From positions 24,627 through 88,626 of the forward strand of contig SFGF01000021.1 of NCBI GenBank assembly GCA_004556655.1: 64,000 bases of DNA. Direction: 5' to 3'. This DNA comes from Lachnospiraceae bacterium (GTDB taxonomy: Bacteria > Bacillota > Clostridia > Lachnospirales > Lachnospiraceae). The position numbers and the translations under genes are program-made. A model generated the notes under the pieces. The model did no database searches. It saw only the letters and a program-made list of their open reading frames with translations, and was not told the DNA's origin. Shown piece by piece: positions 8,581 through 17,231 of the stretch. Numbering within the stretch: position 1 is the first letter of the stretch; every line of letters starts with the position of its first letter.

Positions 8581-9429
8581 TTATTTTACTGCACCGTTTA
8601 CAACTCCGTTTAATATCTGTTTCTGACATACAATGTAGAACAGGAGAATCGGGATCAGTGCCAGCAAGTAAGAGGCAAAAGCCAGATTGTAGTTGGTTCC
8701 GAACTGCGTCTGGAAATTCAACTGCGCCAGCGGCAGTGTATTTTTACCGGTTCCTGACATGATAACAAGAGGTGTCATCACATCATTCCATGTACTCATG
8801 GCAGTCAGTACTGCAACAGTAGCATGCATAGGTTTCATGATTGGAAATACGATAGACCAGTAGGTCTTCCATGTACTGGCTCCATCCACCCTGGCTGCTT
8901 CCTCCAGTGCAATGGGAATATTCGTAAGATATCCTTTATATAACATCAGGTTCAGCGGCATATAAAAGACCGTATACAGAACAATCACACCGAAGCGATT
9001 GGCAATTCCCAGCTGGGCTGTCTGTTTTACCAGAGGCATCATAAGGATTGCAAAAGGAACAAACATACCACTCACGATGTAGAGATATGTAAAATTATAA
9101 AATTTACTATTTTTCATACTGCGTCCGATGGCATATCCTGCCAGACCATGGATGATAATAGCCAATACAACTGTAACCAGTGTAATCAGCAAACTGTTTC
9201 CAAAGGAATTCCAGAAGTCTGTTACACGCATTGCTTCCTGAAAATTATATAGACTCCATTTTTCAGGCAGAGACAAAGCTCCTGCAATATCATTTGTCAT
9301 CTCTGACGGCTGCTTAAATGCAATAATGACAGCCATATACAGAGGGAAGAATATGGTGACACAGCCAAGGATCAGGAGTATCGTCACCGGCCAGTTTGTT
9401 TTACCTGTTTTTACATCTTCTTTATTCAT
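8581..9429 (-). CDS. Carbohydrate ABC transporter permease (MalG type), operon 2
   Basis: A 282-residue membrane protein, last gene of the second sugar importer operon. It has six predicted helices and the EAA loop LEEAARVDGASTWKTYWSIVFPIMKP, with the family ending YIVCQKQILNGVVNGAVK. It shares a base with the stop of the upstream permease at 9429, so translation is coupled. As in operon 1 there is no dedicated ATPase, implying a shared multifunctional one elsewhere. Confidence 0.93.
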   Translation of the reverse strand: MNKEDVKTGKTNWPVTILLILGCVTIFFPLYMAVIIAFKQPSEMTNDIAGALSLPEKWSLYNFQEAMRVTDFWNSFGNSLLITLVTVVLAIIIHGLAGYAIGRSMKNSKFYNFTYLYIVSGMFVPFAILMMPLVKQTAQLGIANRFGVIVLYTVFYMPLNLMLYKGYLTNIPIALEEAARVDGASTWKTYWSIVFPIMKPMHATVAVLTAMSTWNDVMTPLVIMSGTGKNTLPLAQLNFQTQFGTNYNLAFASYLLALIPILLFYIVCQKQILNGVVNGAVK

Positions 9430-10310
9430 TATAACTGCTCCTCCTTCTTATTGGTTGCTGTCATCTGAAGAACAGATACCGCCACAATTACCACGAAAAA
9501 TACAAAGGCATTGGCGCTCTGGAATCCAAACTGTCCGCCGCTCATACCGTTCTGATAAATCAGATAAGAAATGGATTCCGTACTCTGAGATGGGCCTCCT
9601 TTTGTCAATGCCATGATCTGATCGAATACCATCAGAAAGTTCTTCATACAAAGTACCATATTGATTCCGAAAAATGGAATAATAAGTGGAAATGTCAGAT
9701 ATTTGAACTGTTTCCAGCCGGTAACTCCGTCTATGGATCCGGCTTCATATACATCTTCCGGCACCGTCTGAAGACCGGAAATATATATGATAGTGTTCAT
9801 TGCAATTGCCTGCCAGCATCCGACGATCACGATTGCAATCCATGCTTTTCCGGTACTGGAAAGCATACTGCTGCTCAGTGCTTCAATTCCCATTTTCTGT
9901 CCCAGAACCGGGAGAACATAAGTAAAAATAAAACTGAAAATATAACCGATTACCAGACCGCCTAACACATTGGGAATAAAGTAAATTCCTCTCAGTACGC
10001 TCTTTCCTTTGATCTTGCTGTTTAAGCCTAAAGCCAGTACCAGACTGATCACATTGGTAATGATCGTTCCTACCAGGGCATACTTAAAAGTAAACAGATA
10101 AGATTTTCCCACACGGGAATCCTGAAACAGATCCACATAGTTTCTTAGTCCAACCCATTCATAAGACCCATATCCTTTAAAATTAGTAAAACTGTAAATA
10201 AATCCTTTGATCAACGGCAATGTATTGAAACAGAAAAATAATACCAATACCGGAATCGTTATCATTAAAAATGTACGTTTCCTTTCCTGTGCACCTCTGG
10301 AAGTTTTCAT
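9429..10310 (-). CDS. Carbohydrate ABC transporter permease (MalF type), operon 2
   Basis: A 293-residue permease with a short basic N-terminus (KTSRGAQERKRTF), six helices and an EAA loop reading VYEAGSIDGVTGWKQFKYLTFPLIIP, where the second Ala of EAA is Gly, a common variant. It overlaps the binding-protein stop by four bases (ATGA), indicating translational coupling, and forms the channel with the MalG-type partner. Confidence 0.93.
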   Translation of the reverse strand: MKTSRGAQERKRTFLMITIPVLVLFFCFNTLPLIKGFIYSFTNFKGYGSYEWVGLRNYVDLFQDSRVGKSYLFTFKYALVGTIITNVISLVLALGLNSKIKGKSVLRGIYFIPNVLGGLVIGYIFSFIFTYVLPVLGQKMGIEALSSSMLSSTGKAWIAIVIVGCWQAIAMNTIIYISGLQTVPEDVYEAGSIDGVTGWKQFKYLTFPLIIPFFGINMVLCMKNFLMVFDQIMALTKGGPSQSTESISYLIYQNGMSGGQFGFQSANAFVFFVVIVAVSVLQMTATNKKEEQL

Positions 10311-11626
10311 GATTCTTCCCCTCCCTCTGTCTGTTTTTCCGGATGTTCTTCATAATATTTCTGAACCTTTTCAATCAGATCACGATTATAACGCACCCAT
10401 TCCGTATCAAATTTGTCCAAGAACGTATCCAGCGCATTTTCACTGTCATCCATCAGATAAGTCTGAATCATAGCATCCACAGACATTTCCGAAGGATAGT
10501 GGTGATCCTGATAATCCGCGATCTTTCCTTCTTCAATATAGGATTTCATTCCATCCAGCATAGAAGGAAGTTCAAAATCACCTTTTTTACACGGAACCGC
10601 ATTCTGATCATCCAGATAGGTCTGGATATTTTCATCTTCATACAGGAAATCCAGTACTTCATATGCAGCTTCTTTATTTTCACATTCTGCCATTACAGAC
10701 CACTGCAGGTCGTTTCCGGAGTTCAGAATATTTTCCTCCGGATTGTTACTGGCCGGAAATACAAAAGAATCAATCTGAATATCCGGATTTACCGATTTAA
10801 TCTGCGGCACTGCATAACTTCCGATTACATACATGGCGGATTCTCCTCTTGCGAAAGCAGTACATGCATCATTGTAACTGTATGCATATGGATCCGGCTG
10901 TGCATACGGAAGAAGTGATTTAGTCACCTCTGCAACGGAACGATAAGCATCTGAAAATTTGGCATTTCCTGCATTTACCTGTGAACAGATATCGGAAGGT
11001 GCCAGATCCACACAGATAGCATTCCAAGGTGCCAGACAAGTCCATGTATCTTTATATCCGAAATACAGAGGTTGAATTCCTGCCGCCTGAATCTCTTCAC
11101 AAAGCTGATAAAATTCATCCAGGGTAGTCGGAATCGTCCAGCCGTGTTCATCAAATATTTCCTTATTATACAGAACACCTGCCGCATTTGCCATGTAAGG
11201 TGCCGCATACACACCTTCTTCTGGAACAAATTCCAGTTCCTTTGCCGTTTTCAGGTACGATTCCTTGATATTTTCCAGACCCGGATAATCCGATATGTCC
11301 ATCAACATGTCTGAATCCAGGAAATTGGAGTAGTTCACATCGCCGCCAATTCCGATGATATCCGGATAATCTTCACGGATAAATCTGGTTTTCAGAATCG
11401 TCATGGCATCATTGGGGGAATCGATGACAAGTTCAATGTCATCATGTGTGGCATTGAATTTTTCCTCCAGTGCCTCAAAAGCCTTTACTGCCTCCGGCTT
11501 ATACTGGACAATTTCAATTCTTGTTTTTCCGTTGTTCTGTTCAGCGCCGCACCCGGATAGAAATCCGACAGTCAGCGCAGTCCCCAGCAGGCAGATTGCT
11601 GCGGATGCCCTCTTTTTTTGTTTCAT
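10307..11626 (-). CDS. Sugar ABC transporter substrate-binding lipoprotein 2
   Basis: A 439-residue extracellular solute-binding protein. I start it at ATG 11626 (MKQKKRASAAICLLG), which has GGAG upstream and yields a proper signal peptide with lipobox FLSGC; the longer reading to 11773 adds a non-signal lysine-rich leader across the promoter region. Family features include YPDIIGIGGDVNYSNFL, YAAPYMANAAGVLYNKEIFDEHGW and ARGESAMYVIGSYAVPQI. First gene of operon 2, divergent from an AraC regulator. Confidence 0.92.
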   Translation of the reverse strand: MKQKKRASAAICLLGTALTVGFLSGCGAEQNNGKTRIEIVQYKPEAVKAFEALEEKFNATHDDIELVIDSPNDAMTILKTRFIREDYPDIIGIGGDVNYSNFLDSDMLMDISDYPGLENIKESYLKTAKELEFVPEEGVYAAPYMANAAGVLYNKEIFDEHGWTIPTTLDEFYQLCEEIQAAGIQPLYFGYKDTWTCLAPWNAICVDLAPSDICSQVNAGNAKFSDAYRSVAEVTKSLLPYAQPDPYAYSYNDACTAFARGESAMYVIGSYAVPQIKSVNPDIQIDSFVFPASNNPEENILNSGNDLQWSVMAECENKEAAYEVLDFLYEDENIQTYLDDQNAVPCKKGDFELPSMLDGMKSYIEEGKIADYQDHHYPSEMSVDAMIQTYLMDDSENALDTFLDKFDTEWVRYNRDLIEKVQKYYEEHPEKQTEGGEES

Positions 11627-11684
11627 AACCGTTTTCTCCTTTTTCTTTTTTTTGCCTCTTTTTTTGATCATTGGCATTATAACA

Positions 11685-11794
11685 TAGCAAAATGCTACCA
11701 GAAAATACCAGCATTTCAGTCTTTTTATATCATTTTGCCATATTTTATAGTATATTTGAAACTCACCTAGCATTTTGGTATATTTGATAGTATA
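11685..11794. promoter_or_regulatory. Candidate AraC operators in the divergent promoter region
   Basis: A 13-bp block TAGCATTTTGGTA (11768-11780) recurs inverted as TAGCAAAATGCTA (11685-11697). A longer similarity, CATTTTGnnATATTTnATAGTATA, is repeated directly at about 11731 and 11771, 40 bp apart, which is close to four helical turns. TATAAT at 11791 is a likely -10 for the AraC gene. The arrangement suits an AraC dimer controlling both operon 2 and its own gene. Confidence 0.55.
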
Positions 11795-11844
11795 ATGACA
11801 AAAAGCATACCTGAATTATCCATTTCTACAGAAAGGAGTCTTCT

Positions 11845-12702
11845 ATGCACGACTATATTTTCTCTGTATTTCCCAGTGAAAACTTTGTTGATCTGGGACT
11901 CTATCAGTTTGGATGGGAACAATGTGAGCCGGCACATTCTTTCGGACCTGCTTCCCGTTTTCATTATCTTTTCCATTATGTTATTTCCGGCACCGGCCAG
12001 CTGATGGCAGATGATTCCCAGGGTATTACTCAGACATATCAGATTAAAAGCGGTCAGGGTTTTATGATCTTCCCCGGTCAGATTAATACCTATATTGCTT
12101 CTAAAGATCTTCCATGGGAATACGTATGGATTGAATTTGATGGACTGCGTGTAAAAGAAGCAATTGAAATCGCCGGACTTTCTCCCAATCATCCGGTTTA
12201 TCATGCACAGTCAAAAGATTTGAAAGAAGCGATGTTTCATGAAATGATGTACCTTGTACAGAATCGAAAGGAACCTCCCTTTCATCTGATTGGTCATCTG
12301 TATCTTTTTCTTGATTATCTGACCCGTTCCGCAGCGCCGCTGCAAACCCCGACACACAGTAAATTGCGGGATTTCTACATAAAAGAGGCTCTGACTTTCA
12401 TCGAACAGAACTTCCAGAATGATATCTCTGTAGAAGATATCGCTGCTGTTTGCGGACTGAACCGCAGCTATTTCGGCAAAATATTTAAAGATGCCATCGG
12501 AAAATCTCCTCAGGAATTTTTGCTGGACTATCGTATGATCAAAGCTACGGAACTTTTGCGTTATACCTCCCTCTCCGTGGCAGATGTGGGCAATGCAGTC
12601 GGATATCCAAACGCTTTGCATTTTTCCAGAGCTTTCAAAAACCGATATGGGCTTTCACCAAGAGCCTGGAAAAATGAGAATCCGGCATTCGAGCATCACT
12701 GA
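11845..12702 (+). CDS. AraC-family transcriptional regulator of sugar operon 2
   Basis: A 285-residue regulator divergent from operon 2. The N-terminal cupin domain (HSFGPASRFHYLFHYVISGTGQL; GQGFMIFPGQINTYIASKDLPWEYVWIEFDG) resembles that of the AraC protein of operon 1. Two helix-turn-helix motifs follow (ISVEDIAAVCGLNRSYFGKIFKD; LSVADVGNAVGYPNALHFSRAFKNRYGLSPRAWK). AGAAAGGAG precedes the ATG. It probably activates the transporter operon in response to the sugar; the intergenic repeats at 11685-11794 are candidate binding sites. Confidence 0.92.
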   Translation: MHDYIFSVFPSENFVDLGLYQFGWEQCEPAHSFGPASRFHYLFHYVISGTGQLMADDSQGITQTYQIKSGQGFMIFPGQINTYIASKDLPWEYVWIEFDGLRVKEAIEIAGLSPNHPVYHAQSKDLKEAMFHEMMYLVQNRKEPPFHLIGHLYLFLDYLTRSAAPLQTPTHSKLRDFYIKEALTFIEQNFQNDISVEDIAAVCGLNRSYFGKIFKDAIGKSPQEFLLDYRMIKATELLRYTSLSVADVGNAVGYPNALHFSRAFKNRYGLSPRAWKNENPAFEHH

Positions 12703-12772
12703 ATCAATCCATCTCGAAGAAGTGAATAGTCGATTGTACCGTCTCTTGAACCCACTTTGTTGTACTATAAAT

Positions 12773-12824
12773 AAAAAACGCATGGATGCTTAAACCTGAA
12801 GTATTAAACACCCATGCGTTTTTT
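12773..12824. terminator. Bidirectional terminator
   Basis: AAAAAACGCATGG (12773-12785) pairs with CCATGCGTTTTTT (12812-12824). It lies between the rightward AraC gene and the leftward ATPase gene and overlaps the last bases of the latter, serving both. Confidence 0.85.
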
Positions 12825-14520
12825 ATCCGATTAGTACTTTCTTCCCCTGAAAAGCAAATCCATAGCAACGGATTTTTTCCTTAGGAATACCTCTTGCCTT
12901 CAACCCTGCAGCATACTGTTTTTCCTCAATCTGGGAAAGAGCCTTTTTCACAGTATCCTGCAAATCATCTTCATCTATTGGATCATGTACCTTAAATTCC
13001 AGAATCAAAGCGTCGTCTTTTTCCGGATTTTTCGGTACCAGCATCACATCATACCTGCCAAATCCACTCTCCCGATTGGAGGTAATGACATATCGACCCT
13101 GTAAATCCACCATCAACCCCAGCACAAATCCATGATAGAACCTTTCCGGTTCCTCCCAGGAAGGATTTTTACCAGTATCGAAATAACTGAAGGTACTCAA
13201 TGCTACCCGGTTCATATAGGCATTCATTGCCCGGATATCTCCAAGAAGCATTGCCTTTATAAAATCATTGTAATCTGCCTTTGCTGCTGAAAACCAGCTT
13301 CGCACCATTCCTTCAAACATTCTCCTTACTTCGTAATTGGTCAGTGTCAGTTCATACATCTGTTCCTCACCAAAATCTAAAAGGTCGAGATTTTCATATG
13401 ACAAAGCTTTTACATATCCACTTGCAAGAAGCAGACTCCATATGGCTTCCTCATTACCGTTCAGCTGATTGTAAACAATCTGCTCATCCACAGGGGTACG
13501 AATTACTCCTCCCTGCAGAAGTATCTCGAACTTCTCCTTGATTCTGCGGTCTCCTTCCCGAATGAGCTTACCTACCAGGCTATTGGAACTGGTGTTTGCC
13601 CAATACGTTGTATACTTTTGTTTGTCTAAAAAATTTAAAATGGACCAAGGATTATAAATATCTTTATATTTACCAAAAATAAATCCATCATACCACTGTT
13701 TTACTTTCTCTTTTTCTTGTTCCAGACCACATTCCGTTAATGCCTGAAACACTTCCTGCTCTGTAAATCCAAACGATGTTGCATATCTATCTGAAGTTGT
13801 TGTTACAACTTCAAGATTATTTAAATCAGAGAAAATAGATTCTTTGCTGACTCTGGTGATTCCTGTCATTAGCCCCCGTTCCAACCATGGATTCGTTTTA
13901 AATGTGGCATTGAAAAGACTTCTGGTAAAGGCAACTAATTCATCCCAAAATCCATTGATATATGCTTCCTGCATCGGCGTATCATATTCATCCAGAAGAA
14001 TGATGACTTTTTTCCCATAATAACGATACAGATAATCCGAAAGCTGATAAAGTGCCAGAGTTGCATCGGTATCTCTTATATCCACCGATAAAATCCGATC
14101 AAAAAACGCCCGGTCTGTATCTGTCAGTACTTTGCTTTCTTTCAAATAGGAATGTTTCACATATAAATTTGTAAGCAGCTGGCAGATTCTTTCCCTCGTA
14201 TTGACATAATTGACTTCTTTTACATTGGCAAAAGAAAGGCTGATTACCGGATAAGTACCCTGGAGTTTCCTGTATTTTTCCTCTCTCCATATGAAAAGCC
14301 CCTCAAACAAATCCCCCCGGCCGGCATAGTCCATAGAAAAAAACTGCTCTGTCATGCTCATATTTAAAGTCTTTCCAAAACGCCGGGGTCGTGTAATCAA
14401 AGTAACACTGTCACCTTTTTCCCACCATTCCTTTAAAAAAGAAGTTTTATCAATATAAAAGTATTTTTTCTGAATCAGATCTCCAAAATCCTGTATTCCG
14501 ATTGCAATATTTCTGCCCAT
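12823..14520 (-). CDS. AAA-family ATPase with C-terminal PD-(D/E)XK nuclease-like domain
   Basis: A 565-residue protein of the AAA-ATPase-like/PDDEXK_9 type that is common and multicopy in gut Firmicutes and Bacteroidetes. The N-terminal part has YIDKTSFLKEWW, the Walker A-like RPRRFGKTLNMSM and Walker B KKVIILLDEYDTPM. The C-terminal domain shows the nuclease-fold signature YDVMLVP...ALILEFKV. I start it at MGRN (14520), which has GGAGG seven bases upstream. The biological role is unknown; a link with mobile DNA has been suggested for the family. It follows small RNA 1 on the same strand, but has its own upstream region. Confidence 0.85.
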   Translation of the reverse strand: MGRNIAIGIQDFGDLIQKKYFYIDKTSFLKEWWEKGDSVTLITRPRRFGKTLNMSMTEQFFSMDYAGRGDLFEGLFIWREEKYRKLQGTYPVISLSFANVKEVNYVNTRERICQLLTNLYVKHSYLKESKVLTDTDRAFFDRILSVDIRDTDATLALYQLSDYLYRYYGKKVIILLDEYDTPMQEAYINGFWDELVAFTRSLFNATFKTNPWLERGLMTGITRVSKESIFSDLNNLEVVTTTSDRYATSFGFTEQEVFQALTECGLEQEKEKVKQWYDGFIFGKYKDIYNPWSILNFLDKQKYTTYWANTSSNSLVGKLIREGDRRIKEKFEILLQGGVIRTPVDEQIVYNQLNGNEEAIWSLLLASGYVKALSYENLDLLDFGEEQMYELTLTNYEVRRMFEGMVRSWFSAAKADYNDFIKAMLLGDIRAMNAYMNRVALSTFSYFDTGKNPSWEEPERFYHGFVLGLMVDLQGRYVITSNRESGFGRYDVMLVPKNPEKDDALILEFKVHDPIDEDDLQDTVKKALSQIEEKQYAAGLKARGIPKEKIRCYGFAFQGKKVLIG

Positions 14521-14603
14521 AGATACCTCCATTCCGATTCACTATACTGTTCCCTGTTTATAGTATACTTTATGATAAATAAAAAAACAAGTAATGCAAC
14601 TTC

Positions 14604-14722
14604 CAAAGAGAAACAGCTCCCCTGACGGAAGCTGTTTTTCATACGTTATAAACTATAATGATACTATGGGTCACTTCTTACAACTATGCGGAGGTTTGTA
14701 AAAAGCATTGACATTACTTACG
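14604..14722 (-). ncRNA. Small RNA copy 1 with anti-Shine-Dalgarno hairpin loop
   Basis: An independent minus-strand transcription unit of about 119 nt. From the predicted start near 14722 it reads a conserved GTAAGTAATGTCAATG, then a 10-bp hairpin (arms 14696-14705 and 14674-14683, one U-G pair) with CCTCCGC in the loop (14688-14694 complement), then a conserved GTGACCCATAGTATC block, and ends in an intrinsic terminator (stem AACAGCTTCC/GGGAGCTGTT, 14611-14638, then TCTCTTT). It has no convincing ORF. Two more copies lie at 22171-22281 and 22343-22468. I do not recognise an Rfam family. Confidence 0.72.
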
Positions 14723-14728
14723 AGTATT

Positions 14729-14775
14729 ATGATAACCTTTTGTTACTCTTTTCACAAGCCACCCGGGGGGATATT
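14729..14775 (-). promoter_or_regulatory. Metal-island operator-promoter of small RNA 1
   Basis: On the minus strand: ATATCCCCCCGGGTGGC running into -35 TTGTGA (14752-14757), a 17-bp spacer, and -10 TATCAT (14729-14734). The GC palindrome overlaps the upstream edge of the -35 box, as in the seven related sites of this window. Confidence 0.75.
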
Positions 14776-14777
14776 TT

Positions 14778-14888
14778 TTTATATCATAGGAAAGTCCTCT
14801 GACTTTCCTATGATATAAAAATCCTCCGGGCAGGATCGCTCTGCAACGGAGAGGAATTATGTTGCCGAAAGCAACCCGCCGCAGGCGG
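14778..14888. repeat. Structured repeat-like segment flanking the IS
   Basis: A perfect 19-bp inverted repeat (14778-14796 and 14801-14819, loop CTCT) is followed by three short hairpins: ATCCT/AGGAT around 14821-14836, GTTGC/GCAAC around 14861-14875 and CCGCC/GGCGG around 14877-14888. It has no RBS-led ORF and looks like a degenerate structured repeat, into whose GC-rich end the IS has inserted. Confidence 0.5.
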
Positions 14889-16589
14889 GGGGCTGTCGCA
14901 TCAAAGGTTAAGTAGACCTTAGATGCGACAGCATCTTTTTGCGCATTTTCAGCACCACGTTGTGGATAACTCTCGTTTTTTTGATGAAAAAGCGCACTTT
15001 CACAGACCTTTTTCATTCAAAAGGCCTTGATTGGTTGAGTCTGTTTTGAAGTATCAAAAAATTAAACCGTTTTCTTTAACGGAAACAGGTGTTGACCTGT
15101 TCTTCCACTTTGGATTTTGTGATGGAGTTTGTTGATGTTATACCCTATAGCCAAAAGTATGCTTTGAGCCGTGACATTCTCTTTTCCTCGATAAAGATAT
15201 CGGCGAAACTCCATGTCTTCCTTTATGTTTGCAAAAGATTCCTCTGCCTGAATACTCCGATTCATCCGCAGCTGTGTACCGTATTCACTGGTTATCCGTT
15301 CCAGTGTTTCCTGCCGCTGCTGCTTCATCTTTTTTGAAACATACAGGACTTTTTGCCGTTCTTCCATTGGGGTTTTGCAGTTGTTCCCTTTGATACATCC
15401 TGTTTTGTATGGGCAACCAGCACAATCACCACACTTGTACACTGTAACGGTTCTTTGATAACCACTTGAAGTTTTTTCTTTCTTTTCGTACTGCGCAGTT
15501 AAGACTTTCCCGTTTTTGCAATAATAACTATCGTGTTCTTCATCATAGACCATATTTTCCATCCGACTGATGTCGTTCTTATATTTCCGGGTTTTTGATA
15601 TCTCATAGTTTGTAGGTTTTATGTATGATATCTGTCCGTTGTTTTTAATAAAGAGATAGTTTTCCTCACTTTCATATCCTGCATCAGCTACAATGTCCTG
15701 ATATTTAAATACAAGATACGGTTCCATATCTCTAAGGAATGGCATCAGAGTCCTTGTGTCAGTCGGACGGGGACTGATATCCAGCCATGTGATATACTCT
15801 GAATCTACTCCATGCTGAAGATTATACGCCGGCTTAAGCTGTCCGTTCTTCATTGCGTCTTCCTTCATTCGCATAAAGGTTGCATCCGGATCCGTTTTTG
15901 AATAGCTGTTACGATCCCCGCAAACGTGGATCTTTTTGGTATATTCTTTCAACTTGTCAATATAAGATTCCAGTGATTCAATGGATTTCTGTAAAACCGT
16001 CTTTCTTTTGCCGATTCCATGTACAAATTCAACGGATTCTTCCGTTTTTATCTTATATAACTTCTTACGTAGACGCTTTAACGTATGAAGCGAGATCTGC
16101 CCGTTATATACGATTTTTAAACCGTACAACTTTTCACATTCTTCGACCAGCTCCAAAATCTTACCGAACAGTTTAGCCTGGCTTTTGGTCACAGCTTTTT
16201 TCCATGCAAAAGTGTATTTGTTAGCAGCGGATTCAATTTTTGTTCCATCAATGAAGATGCTTTTTCCCGATATCTCGCCAAGCTGATAGAGAATATTCGT
16301 TACCTCAGCCAGAGTCTTTTTTGAACATTTTGAAAAATGAAGTGAGATAAAGCGGGCAAGTGTGGCATGAGCACTCAGTAAACGAACCGGATCATCTGCC
16401 GGGATTAAAATTTCCAAATCCAGCGGAAGTTTGATTTGATAGTACAGAGAAGATAGAGTATAATCTTTCTGTAAGATTTTATTTAGTGGCATAAATAAAT
16501 TTTACACCAAGAGCGATTTTCGTAGTCCCGGCTCTTATCTTTTAATAAAAAGTGCTGCCGCACTAAATTTTATTTAGTGCGACAGCCCC
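14889..16589 (-). mobile_element. IS1182-family insertion sequence
   Basis: A 1,701-bp element bounded by 13-bp inverted ends GGGGCTGTCGCA(T/C) (14889-14901; complement at 16577-16589, one mismatch) and carrying one transposase. Both ends also hold subterminal hairpins: 14892-14932 (GCTGTCGCATC/GATGCGACAGC then ATCTTTTT, a terminator against inward transcription) and 16553-16586. I see no clear target duplication. It sits between the nickel/peptide operon 1 and small RNA 1, separating them. Confidence 0.85.
15062..16492 (-). CDS. IS1182-family transposase with internal N-terminal deletion
   Basis: A 476-residue DDE transposase. The catalytic core is present: FIDGTKIES (first Asp), DIVADAGYESEENY (second Asp) and the C-terminal Glu region QAEESFANIKEDMEFRRYLYRGKENV; a Cys-rich insert (CGDCAGCPYKTGC) is typical of the family. 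The N-terminal region is odd: LIPADDPVRLLSA is joined directly to HATLARFISLHFSK. Full-length relatives have roughly 80 extra residues here, including the DNA-binding region that precedes the PDHATLARF motif. The deletion keeps the frame. The protein is therefore probably inactive on its own. Confidence 0.8.
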   Translation of the reverse strand: MPLNKILQKDYTLSSLYYQIKLPLDLEILIPADDPVRLLSAHATLARFISLHFSKCSKKTLAEVTNILYQLGEISGKSIFIDGTKIESAANKYTFAWKKAVTKSQAKLFGKILELVEECEKLYGLKIVYNGQISLHTLKRLRKKLYKIKTEESVEFVHGIGKRKTVLQKSIESLESYIDKLKEYTKKIHVCGDRNSYSKTDPDATFMRMKEDAMKNGQLKPAYNLQHGVDSEYITWLDISPRPTDTRTLMPFLRDMEPYLVFKYQDIVADAGYESEENYLFIKNNGQISYIKPTNYEISKTRKYKNDISRMENMVYDEEHDSYYCKNGKVLTAQYEKKEKTSSGYQRTVTVYKCGDCAGCPYKTGCIKGNNCKTPMEERQKVLYVSKKMKQQRQETLERITSEYGTQLRMNRSIQAEESFANIKEDMEFRRYLYRGKENVTAQSILLAIGYNINKLHHKIQSGRTGQHLFPLKKTV

Positions 16590-16609
16590 TTTAATAGTCC
16601 AAATTTTTT

Positions 16610-17209
16610 TTACAGTCGGATCTGTCTGGTACAGATTTTATCAAGAAGCGGCTGACTGTGACTGACTGCAATCAATCCGATTTCCCGGTCTTTTACTTCT
16701 TTCAGTACAAAATTCCATATCTGACTCTGAGTAATCAAGTCCAGCATCGTACTGATCTCATCCGCAATAAGAAATCTGGTCCTTTTTCCCAATGATCGGG
16801 CTATGCTGAATCTCTGCATCTCGCCGCCGGACAACTCTGCTGGAAAACGATTCAGCCAGTCTTCTTCAATTCCCAGCCCCCTGATCACTCGTTCTTCCAC
16901 TTCATCACCTTCAGCCAGCACTTCTTTCATCTTAAGTCTGGGATTTACTGCCATCTCCGGCTGCTGCCAGATCATTTGAATTGGACAATATCCACGGTAT
17001 TCTGTAATCGGTTTCCCATCAAGCAGGATTTCACCCTGATCCGGCTTCAGATATCCTCCGATCAATTTACACAATGTCGTCTTGCCCACACCGCTGGGAG
17101 CTACCAGTCCCAAACGTTCTTTATTTGTCATGGCAAAACTGAAATTATCCAGAATAACCCTGTCCTTTTCTGTATATCGATAAGATAAGTTTTTAACTTC
17201 CAGTATCAT
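16610..17209 (-). CDS. Nickel/peptide ABC transporter ATPase, second subunit (operon 1)
   Basis: A 199-residue ATPase, last gene of the first nickel/peptide importer operon. Walker A is GLVAPSGVGKTTLCK, signature LSGGEMQRFSIARSLG, Walker B FLIADEIST. I start it at MILEVKNLSY (17209), with GGAGGG eight bases upstream, instead of the upstream in-frame ATG. It lacks the C-terminal oligopeptide/nickel extension, so it is short for the DppF/NikE group (about 250-330). The stop lies 20 bp from the IS end. Confidence 0.88.
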   Translation of the reverse strand: MILEVKNLSYRYTEKDRVILDNFSFAMTNKERLGLVAPSGVGKTTLCKLIGGYLKPDQGEILLDGKPITEYRGYCPIQMIWQQPEMAVNPRLKMKEVLAEGDEVEERVIRGLGIEEDWLNRFPAELSGGEMQRFSIARSLGKRTRFLIADEISTMLDLITQSQIWNFVLKEVKDREIGLIAVSHSQPLLDKICTRQIRL

Positions 17210-17231
17210 CTGTTCCCTCCTGTTGGTTATT

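Noticed and set aside
14754..14770. CCCGGGGGG motif as a CsoR/RcnR-type operator
   Set aside because: G-tracts recall RcnR/CsoR sites, but arms and position (over the -35, not in the spacer) differ from the true CsoR site at 53225. Family left open.
14714..15016. 100-codon ORF spanning the hairpins at the IS edge
   Set aside because: No ribosome site, crosses the IS end, and runs through inverted repeats and the operator of small RNA 1; a structured-DNA artefact.
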